Positions 56,940-64,000 of a stretch of DNA of 64,000 nt are shown piece after piece. Where the stretch lies: positions 186,001 to 250,000 of the forward strand of contig JAPFFF010000026.1 of NCBI GenBank assembly GCA_039105265.1, given 5' to 3'. The notes under the pieces are model-generated. The model saw only the letters and a program-made list of their open reading frames with translations. It searched no databases and was not told where the DNA came from. How positions within the stretch are numbered: position 1 is the stretch's first letter; each line of letters opens with the position of its first letter. The position numbers and the translations under genes were made by a program. Source of the DNA: Tritrichomonas musculus (taxonomy: Eukaryota; Parabasalia; Tritrichomonadida; Tritrichomonadidae).

Positions 56940-58074
56940 ATGAAATATGATGAAGAATCATTCTTCGATTATTTTTATAGAATCGAAAAAGTTGAAGATT
57001 TGAAAAAATTCATTCAACTCTTTATAGAAAAGAATCCTGAAAGCAACTTCTATGAAGATGTTTTCTTATCTAATGTTTTGTACAATATTAATAAAGAAAT
57101 TAATGAAATCAATAAATATATTTTGAATTTGCCTGAAATTGAACCTTATCTGAACAAAGAAAACACTTCAAAAAAACATTATGGACATAAACCACCTTTG
57201 CTTTATCTTGGCTGTTTTGAAGTCTTCATGTTGAGCGACAAAATTGACATCAACATTCGACAAAGTGAAACAAATGACAATCTTCTTTGCATAACTTCAG
57301 ATGTAGAAAGATTAAAAAAGTTGTTGTCAATTGATAATTTTGAGTACACAATTGATGACATTATAAAATCAATGAAAAGTATGTTGTATCCTTATACAAA
57401 AGAAGTTTTTGAGTTCTTTTTAGATGGCATCTTATATGATGACAAAGAGTCGATGATAAAAATCAAACTTGATTTTACAAATGAACAATTGTCATCGATT
57501 TTTAATATGATTTGTATCCGAGATGATCGTTATGATCTCACTTGTCATTTCTATCGAAAGTTCGCTGATCGAATTGACGTTAATTATATTGACCCAACAA
57601 ATAATCGTTCAAATTTGCTTGATGCAATTGATTGCAATTCGACTAAAATGGTTAGATTTTTATTAGACATCCCAACTATTGATATAAATCTAAGAGCAAA
57701 CACAGGAAGCTGCAATACTCATGATTATTTAAATTCACATAATATTACACCTTTTTGCTACGCCGTTGAATGCAATGTTGATGAAATTATAAATCTTTTC
57801 TTCAAAAGGAAAAATGAAATTGATATTAATGCAACTTACTCGAAAAATATTTTACTTTTTTTTTTTTTTTATCAAATTACTTGCTTGCATTGCGCTGCTA
57901 AATATGGAACAGTGATGTTGGTGAAAAAGATTCTTGAAATTCCAAACATTGATAAATTTAAATTAGATAAAATTTTTTCTACTTTTTTTAATAATGATTT
58001 TAATTTTTTCTTTTTAATGAAAATCACCTTTGGATTATGCCAAATCTCGTGAAATTAAGGAATTACTGGCATGA
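56940..58074 (+). pseudogene. Ankyrin-repeat / DUF3447 protein gene with frameshift
   Basis: From MKYDEESFFDYFYRIEKVED the frame gives a DUF3447-like N-terminal domain, then ankyrin-type repeats (NLLDAIDCNSTKMVRFLLDI, FCYAVECNVDEIINLFFKR, LHCAAKYGTVMLVKKILE). A T run at 57856-57870 is embedded in the last repeats (NILLFFFFYQIT). The frame that starts the gene ends at 58052, but the expected tail SPLDYAKSREIKELLA is encoded in another frame ending at 58074. So at least one frameshift exists near 57960-58025, in T-rich sequence. Real decay and homopolymer error are both possible. A 17-bp direct repeat (TATGATGAAGAATCATT at 56899 and 56945) spans the start. Confidence 0.75.
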
Positions 58075-58453
58075 ATTATCAAAAAAAATTTTTTTAAACA
58101 ATTTATTATACTTTCTCATTTTTTTCATTATAAAAAATGGATTCTTTGAAGAAAATTTATGATTTGATCAAAGATTTTATTAAAATATTATAATATAAAA
58201 ATTTTGTAACACATAAGAATGGAAGTAATTTGTATGAATATATATACATCAATGCTCACCATTTTCTTGTGCTAACTTTACAAAATTATACAAATGTAAA
58301 ATCTTTCATTGAATTTTTTTTGTTATTCAATTTTTCTGAAAAAAAGTGTGAAATTCAATATGGCATGTTTTTTTTTTTTTTTTCAAACTTTATAAAAAAG
58401 TATAATTCAAATATCTATATTAAATTTAATTATCTTTCATATCATTTTTATAT

Positions 58454-59745
58454 ATGTATCAACACACCACTATGCCTATTGGTGAATCTGGATGTGGGAA
58501 ATCAACAACAGGCTGCTACTATCTCAATAAGAGAGATATTTTTATCCATAGTAATTCACCAAAATCAGTTACTACCAAGACATCAATAGGAAGTGCTGAA
58601 ATCGATGGATTTATTCTCAATTACATTGATAATCCAGGTTTTTTTGTTTCTCAAGGAAATGATAAAATAATCTTTGAAGAAATGGTCTCCACTTTAAAGA
58701 ATTGGCCGCATGGAATCAATTCATTTTTCATTATAATAAATATTCAAAATCCCCGTTTTGATTCCAATTTACAAATGATGATCAAATTAATTAATTTCTT
58801 TTTCAATAATCCAAATCTTTGGACTCAGACAGGAATGATTTTCACACATTGCTTTAAAGGCAAATATGACAAAACGAAAGCAGAAACAGATTTCAGACAA
58901 GAAGTAATTGATTTCATTAAATCACTTCAAGGTTGTGCTGACATTGAGATAGAGCTGCCATGTTTTTTTGTTGATAATGATGAGCATGAAATAGATGAAT
59001 TTACAATTAATGAATACAAAAGAATCATTCAATATACAAAGAATTGCAATCCTTTCCCAACAAGCAATTTGAGAGTAGTGAATCCAAAATACATGATGAA
59101 AGAAAAACGAGAAATGAAAAGACAATTTATCAAAGAAGAAGAAAAAGACCTTGGAAATGATAAAATAAAAGAATTTTCTATTTTGAAGACAGAAGAATAT
59201 CAGAGATTACTGATTGGAATGGAAAGGTTTTCCTGAAAAAACCAAAAATCGTCAGAGAATGGCACGAAGAACAAATTGAAGAAGTGGAATTCATAGAAAA
59301 TGTTTTGGTAAATACAGAATATGAAGAAGAAGGCGATAATAAGAAAAAAATCCAATATTTTGAAGATTATAAAAGATCTAAAATAACTCACGAAGACGGT
59401 GAAGTGTTCTATGGTGAAATGATAAACGTTGATTCAAGAAAAGTTACAGAAGAAATCAAAAAAGAACAAATATCAGAATATAAAAGTACTCATTTTACAA
59501 GCATTAATTCTGAAATTTCAAAGTCCAAAAGGATTTTATGCGGGATTTTATCTTTAGGTACTTCTGAATTAGTTTTCAATTTTCCTGTTCCTGATTATTA
59601 TAACATTGAGAAAGTATATAGGGAAAGCAAAAGAGAAATAGTCACATATCAAGATGGTAGGGAAATCTATGGAGACTGGATTACAATAAAAGAATACACC
59701 GAAAATTCCAAAAAGAGTGTATGGGAACCATTTATATTAGGTTAA
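58454..59745 (+). pseudogene. AIG1/IMAP-type GTPase gene with a frameshift
   Basis: The first 260 residues start with a P-loop GESGCGKSTTG (10-20) and the G3 motif DNPGF (56-60). The switch region and SFFIIINIQNPRF follow, then TGMIFTHCFKG, in the order expected for an AIG1-like GTPase. The frame ends at 59236 (MERFS, stop), but coding continues in another phase: FLKKPKIVREWHEEQIEEVE, then a C-terminal domain with repeated DGE/DGRE(V/I)(F/Y)YG(E/D) segments up to 59745. One frameshift near 59230 separates the two parts. AIG1 GTPases act at membranes in immunity or parasite survival in other systems; the role here is unknown. Confidence 0.75.
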
Positions 59746-60802
59746 AACAATTATGTTTTCAATTATTTTCTATTTCATTTTGGAATTTTTTTTTAAAATT
59801 ATAAGCTGAAAGTAAAAACTCAGACACCTAATTGAATATGACTTGAATACTTTATATTATGTTCATGAATTTCACAAATACAAAGAATGGAAAATTTTAA
59901 TAGCAAAAGTTAATTATAATTTTTAAAATGTTTATAAGGTTCCATTGATATCAACTTTTTTTTCAACTAAAAACTCATATTAATAGTATTTTAGAAAAAA
60001 GAAATAGGATTTTAATTAATTACAGTGATTGTTATTTTGGAAATTGGAAATGAAGATTATTCAAGATCTACTTAAATATGTGGATGACGACGCAGATGAT
60101 CAAAATAAATTCAACGAAATTCTTGAATTTAATAAAACAAGAAAATCATGTAGCTCGCCGTGCCAACCATCTGAGTGCAGCTACCTCCTCCCAAAATAAA
60201 TATTAATATTTAATTCAGATAATAATTAAGATATGGATAATTTGATCAATTGGTATAATTTCCCATAATATTTTCAAATTATTTAAAATATTATATTACT
60301 AATATTAATAATTTATATTTAAATGTAATAGGCTAGTACAAATTAAAATATTAAATAATATATAAAATTGATTTTGTATATTTACAAATTATATTTTCAA
60401 TTAAAAATCGGTTATTTAAAACCCTAGCAAAAATCATAAAAATCAAAGAAGTATAATGGTGTATGGACATAAACCCAAATGTAACTTCTAATTGCAAGAT
60501 TGTTTGTCAATAATTATAATTTTTATATAATTTAATTTGGCACCAAGAGCAATAAAAGGGACAGTCGAATTAGATTATTAGCGAAATTCACTGAGATTAT
60601 TATTATTATTATAATCTTATGAAAATGTCTGCATACTGAATTGATCCTTGATCAATTAATAGAAAATCAAAAATTTTATGTTTAAATTGAAAAGAAATAA
60701 TAAGAGATTTTTAAAATTGAAATAAATTTTTTTTTGTCTAATAAATTGAGAGAAAAAATAATGGTCTGACATTTGATTGCTGGTAGTTGCTAAAAATACA
60801 AA
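59746..60802. other. Spacer with a micro-ORF and GC-rich hairpin
   Basis: Mostly AT-rich without genes. A 49-codon frame at 60050-60199 (described separately) is the only coding signal. No RNA gene seen. Confidence 0.4.
60050..60199 (+). CDS. Micro-ORF, 49 residues, possibly a gene fragment
   Basis: MKIIQDLLKYVDDDADDQNK begins a peptide that looks coding in its first 32 residues and resembles the N-terminus of larger trichomonad proteins. The last third (SCSSPCQPSECSYLLPK) is read through a GC-rich 35-bp hairpin with GTAGCT/AGCTAC ends (60150-60184) that is unlike its surroundings. It may be a gene start cut by a small insertion. Confidence 0.3.
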   Translation: MKIIQDLLKYVDDDADDQNKFNEILEFNKTRKSCSSPCQPSECSYLLPK

Positions 60803-62539
60803 ATGGAAGGAAAAAGCATTCAAAAACCGAAATTAGTACAAATACCAATTTGTAAATATAAAAAAGACATAGAGGCAGGATCAGCGAAAGAAAAGAAGAA
60901 TGATATTCTTGATCTTTTTTCAAATTCTAATAATCTTTGTTCTGAAGAAGAATTTAAAGAAATTAAATATAAACTACATAATGCATGCAGTGAAGGCGAC
61001 CTTGACTTAATTAAAATTTATCTTAGTGAAACCATTGAAAATGAATCAAAAGATTTTACATTCAAAATTGACCGAAAAAATCAAACGGCATCCCTATTCA
61101 AAGTTAATTGTGATATTGAGGAAGTTATTGTTCCACGAACAGTTAAATATGAATCGACAGATTACTTAATCACAAGCATCAGCGGAACAAGTGAAAATGT
61201 CAGCATCATCAAATTTGTAAAAGATTCAAAAGTCAAAACAATTTACAGATTTGCGTTTCCATATGATTCAAACATTGAAGAAATTTATTTTCCAGACAGC
61301 TTGAAAGAATTGAAAGAAGGATGGTGTTATAATGCAAACAAATTAAAAAAAATTAAAATTTCGCAATCGAATGATCGATTCATAATGAAAGAAGATAAAT
61401 ATTTGCTTGGCAAAAGTGATCAAAACAAAGATGAATTTGATGTTCTTCTATTCGCATGTCGTGACATTGAAGAAATAAATATTCCATCAAACATCAAAAT
61501 CATCTCTGCAGGCGCATTTTGCAATTGTGAACATCTGACAAAAGTTGAAATCCCAACAAATTCAAATTTACAAACAATCGATGTACGCGCATTTTCATTT
61601 TCAAACATTGAAGAAATTTATTTTCCAGACAGCTTGAAAGAATTGAAAGAAGGATGGTGTTATAATACAGACAAATTAAAAAAAATTAAAATTTCGCAAT
61701 CGAATGATCGATTCATAATGAAGGAAGATAAATATTTGCTTGGCAAAAGTGATCAAAACAAAGATGAATTTGATGTTCTTCTATTCGCATGTCGTGACAT
61801 TGAAGAAATAAATATTCCATCAAACATCAAAATCATCTCATCATATGCATTTTATAATTGTGAACATCTGACAAAAGTTGAAATTCCAACAAATTCCAAT
61901 TTACAAACAATTGAATACTGCGCATTTTCAAAATCAAATATCAATGAAATTTTTATTCCATCAGAAGTTTCCAGAATATGTGAAAGTGCATTTTATGATT
62001 GCAAAAATCTGACAAAAATTGAAATTCCGCAAGATTCCAATTTACAAACAATTGAATCATTATTATTTTCATGTTCAAATATCAAAGATATTTTTATTCC
62101 ACCAAAAGTTTCTAAAGTATGTGAAAATGCATTTTATGATTGCAAAAATCTGACAAAAATTGAAATTCCGCAAGATTCCAATTTACAAACAATCGAAAAA
62201 TATGCATTTTCATGTTCAAATATCAAAGATATTTTTATTCCACCAAAAGTTTCTAAAGTATGTGAAAATGCATTTTATGATTGCAAAAATCTGACAAAAA
62301 TTGAAATTCCGCAAGATTCCAATTTACAAACAATCGAAAAATATGCATTTTCATCTTCAAATATCAAAGATATTTTTATTCCACCAAAAGTTTCTAAAGT
62401 ATGTGAAAGTGCATTTTATGATTGCTATAATCTTCTAATAATTGAAATTTCAAAAGAATCACAATTGAATTTATTACAAATTCCGAGCTTTTTAAGGTGT
62501 AAAAAACTCATAATTATGATCCCACCAAAAATATTATAG
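60803..62539 (+). CDS. BspA-like leucine-rich repeat protein
   Basis: This 578-residue protein has an N-terminal 100 residues with an ankyrin-like helix pair (LHNACSEGDLDLIKIYLSE). From there on it is built of BspA-type (LRR_5) repeats, such as SNIKDIFIPPKVSKVCENAF and YDCKNLTKIEIPQDSNLQTI. BspA-like proteins are a very large trichomonad family, some on the cell surface; this one has no signal peptide or membrane anchor, so it is probably intracellular. The gene contains a 333-bp near-perfect tandem duplication (61268-61600 and 61601-61933) and nearly identical 141-bp units from 62075 on, so it is actively expanding or being homogenised. Confidence 0.9.
   Translation: MEGKSIQKPKLVQIPICKYKKDIEAGSAKEKKNDILDLFSNSNNLCSEEEFKEIKYKLHNACSEGDLDLIKIYLSETIENESKDFTFKIDRKNQTASLFKVNCDIEEVIVPRTVKYESTDYLITSISGTSENVSIIKFVKDSKVKTIYRFAFPYDSNIEEIYFPDSLKELKEGWCYNANKLKKIKISQSNDRFIMKEDKYLLGKSDQNKDEFDVLLFACRDIEEINIPSNIKIISAGAFCNCEHLTKVEIPTNSNLQTIDVRAFSFSNIEEIYFPDSLKELKEGWCYNTDKLKKIKISQSNDRFIMKEDKYLLGKSDQNKDEFDVLLFACRDIEEINIPSNIKIISSYAFYNCEHLTKVEIPTNSNLQTIEYCAFSKSNINEIFIPSEVSRICESAFYDCKNLTKIEIPQDSNLQTIESLLFSCSNIKDIFIPPKVSKVCENAFYDCKNLTKIEIPQDSNLQTIEKYAFSCSNIKDIFIPPKVSKVCENAFYDCKNLTKIEIPQDSNLQTIEKYAFSSSNIKDIFIPPKVSKVCESAFYDCYNLLIIEISKESQLNLLQIPSFLRCKKLIIMIPPKIL
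61268..62497 (+). repeat. Nested tandem duplications in the LRR gene
   Basis: A 333-bp unit (111 codons) is present twice at 61268-61600 and 61601-61933 with few differences. Units of 141 bp (47 codons, two LRRs) start at 62075, 62216 and 62357, nearly identical over their first parts. All keep the reading frame. Confidence 0.85.
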
Positions 62540-62850
62540 ATGCGTTTCACACTCAAATCTGTTTTTGTCGATATTTACCATTTGGCGAAGAGTTGTATGT
62601 TTGTCCCTGTCATTAGAACCAACAATTCCTAAATTTTGATTTTTGAACGTTTTATTGAGGTCATATTGCATTAAATATGCAAATTTGTAATTTATATCAT
62701 CAATTCTATAACCATTGATTCAAAGTATATCATGATTACCCACGAATTCTGGCTCTGAACATATGTCAGTTGATAAACAAATGACTAATTTTTTAGCAAT
62801 ACTTGGGTATGCATCATGATTAATGATATTTATAAAAAAAATCTGAGATA
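62534..62850 (-). pseudogene. Relic of an unrecognised conserved protein
   Basis: The minus strand reads HDAYPSIAKKLVICLSTDIC and SEPEFVGNHDIL, then a TGA stop, then INGYRIDDINYKFAYLMQYD and LGIVGSNDRDKHTTLRQMVN, ending IDKNRFECETHL just before a stop at 62534-62536. Apart from that stop the frame is continuous and looks strongly constrained, so it is the C-terminal part of a host gene of a family I could not name. It overlaps the tail of the LRR gene by a few bases. Confidence 0.55.
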
Positions 62851-62871
62851 TTAAAAAAAAAAAACAAATCC

Positions 62872-62877
62872 AAAAAA
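62872..62877 (-). terminator. Pol III T-run terminator of the tRNA
   Basis: Six T residues on the minus strand follow one base after the discriminator of the tRNA-Ile, the normal Pol III termination signal. Confidence 0.8.
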
Positions 62878-62950
62878 TGGTCCCACAGGGACTCGAACCC
62901 TAGACCTTTGCGTTATCAGCACAACGCTCTACCGACTGAGCTATGAGACC
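62878..62950 (-). tRNA. tRNA-Ile (anticodon GAT)
   Basis: This is a complete 73-nt cloverleaf. The acceptor stem pairs GGTCTCA with TGGGACC (one G-T pair). The D arm is GCTC AGTCGGTA GAGC. The anticodon arm is TTGTG CTGATAA CGCAA, with anticodon GAT. The T arm is TAGGG TTCGAGT CCCTG and the discriminator is A. No intron and no encoded CCA. The A box (TAGCTCAGTCGG) and B box (GGTTCGAGTCC) are intact. Overall it resembles eukaryotic tRNA-Ile, except that eukaryotes normally use AAT (inosine-modified) where this gene has GAT. Confidence 0.96.
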
Positions 62951-63235
62951 TTACTGATTATAATATATTTTATTCATTGGATAACATTGCTTTTAGAGCT
63001 TAATAAAGATTGATGTTTTTTTTAGTGTCAACATAAGTAATGCGTCAAAACTCTGAAAAGAATAACGAATATACAACATTAATTAATCACTTATTATTCT
63101 TTAGTCATAGGATATATTATATAAAGAATATTGAATAAAATTAGAAAGATTCAAAAAAAAAAATATTTTTTTTATATAAACTTTTTTCATAAGTTTCTTA
63201 AAAATTTCATTATACACTCTTTAGTAAATAATAAA

Positions 63236-64000
63236 TTATTCTGTTTTTCTTTCCATCAATTTAATGTAATTTTCAAATAATTGTTTATCAAAAGAAGATT
63301 CAGATTCTGCTAATAGCAAGTATTGGGTTTCAAAAAAGTCGCAAATCTCTGAAATTTCAGGTCTTTCATTAAAGTTAAGCTGCGTGCATGCATAAGTCAA
63401 TTCTTTAATATCTTCTGGTATTAATTTATCATATGGAAATGTAGGAAGTTCTCCTCTCGTAATCGTATTTAACATCGTGCAAAATGTTTTTATTTTGTCA
63501 AATGGCTTCTTTTCTGACCAAATTTCGAAAAGAAGAAGTCCATAAGAATAAATGTCTAATGGTTTTGTTCCATTATATTTTTCAAAATTATCAAAGAATT
63601 CAGGGGCCATGATTTAAGCTGTTTGATTAACCGTCATGTTCAAATTCAAATCACCTTTGGTAACGATTTTGAGGTCTGCAAGATAAGGACGGAGTTCTTC
63701 ATCTAGGAGAACGTTTGTTGACTTGATGTTCTGATGGACAATGTCGTGTGAATGAAGGTATTCAATTGCACATGCAATTCCATATGATATTATTAATTTG
63801 TGAGTGAAGTCATATTGTTGATTAGATCCGCTTTGTATCAAATCTTCAAGAGAATTATTTGCCATTAACTTGAAATACAAACTTCCTCTGTTTTTATGAT
63901 CCGAGTATCCAATAAATGGAATTATAGCTGGATGATGAACTGCAGCAAGTCTTTTAACCAAAGAATCGAATTTTATTCTTGTCTTTTTTTTTAATTTTGA
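63236..64000 (-). pseudogene. Protein kinase-like gene, pseudokinase with a stop (N-terminus outside window)
   Basis: The frame is open to the right edge (KTRIKFDSLVKRLAAVHHPA), so the N-lobe lies outside. The C-lobe follows. The catalytic loop reads VHQNIKSTNVLL instead of HRDxKxxN, and the DFG position reads ADLKI, so catalysis is not expected. A TAA codon (63611-63613) interrupts the frame just before the APE region (MAPEFFDN). Beyond it come LDIYSYGLLLFEIWSEKKPF and NFNERPEISEI in the same phase. It is either a decaying pseudokinase or two truncated proteins. The family is trichomonad TKL-like. Confidence 0.8.

Noticed and set aside
58230-58453. An extended upstream frame before the AIG1 GTPase
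   Set aside because: It is rich in Phe from T runs, is out of phase with the P-loop frame and lacks coding character; ATG at 58454 is preferred.
1-64000. CRISPR arrays, bacterial operons or ribosome binding sites
   Set aside because: No regularly spaced direct repeats with unique spacers occur, and gene content, gene starts and the tRNA are eukaryotic.

Overview
The window is a parabasalid (trichomonad) nuclear locus, most like the Tritrichomonas/Trichomonas group. The host genes are typical trichomonad families: TKL kinase with Sel1 repeats, ankyrin/DUF3447 proteins, BspA-type leucine-rich repeats, a BTB plus F5/8 type C protein, DUF4419, DUF2828 and an AIG1-type GTPase. All are read without introns. 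5' leaders look very short, several with a TCA-type initiator, and intergenic DNA is extremely AT-rich. The species cannot be fixed from the sequence alone.

Region 1 (1-18.85 kb) is most of a Maverick/Polinton whose left end lies outside the window. It encodes a fibre-like protein, protein-primed DNA polymerase B, an HNH protein, a lysine/arginine-rich core-like protein, a KilA-N protein with a decayed partial copy, a double-jelly-roll major capsid protein, a coiled-coil protein, a packaging ATPase, a retroviral-type integrase and a minor capsid (penton-like) protein. No maturation protease was recognised. Most genes run on the minus strand and share a T-rich tract followed by NAAATG at the start codon. 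A minisatellite closes this part. Next comes a 263-bp foldback element with two perfect 57-bp inverted arms (18850-19112).

Region 2 (about 19.1-22.35 kb) is a broken Maverick of a different, more AT-rich lineage: HNH, integrase, minor capsid and a polymerase scrap.

Region 3 (22.35-38.5 kb) is host DNA: a MITE-like repeat, a kinase relic, a frameshifted acyltransferase-3 gene, an ankyrin gene, a decayed Sel1 gene followed by a 28-A run, a small unknown gene, a 900-residue TKL/Sel1 kinase and a BTB/discoidin protein.

Region 4 (about 38.5-41.6 kb) is a second virus-like insertion. It has a superfamily 2 helicase with a long NEPIV-type repeat tail, a 70-residue ORF with a Maverick-like start region, and a 230-nt non-coding segment homologous to one inside the region 1 Maverick. 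Both copies fold around the same stem, with compensatory base changes. This is the best candidate here for something undescribed.

Region 5 (41.6-64 kb) is host DNA again: a Sel1 fragment, DUF4419, a TA-flanked MITE, a bacterial-type esterase, a large type I surface protein, DUF2828, a frameshifted ankyrin gene and a frameshifted AIG1 GTPase, a BspA-like LRR gene with fresh internal duplications, a tRNA-Ile(GAT), and a pseudokinase relic running off the right edge. Decay of host genes at homopolymer runs is common throughout.
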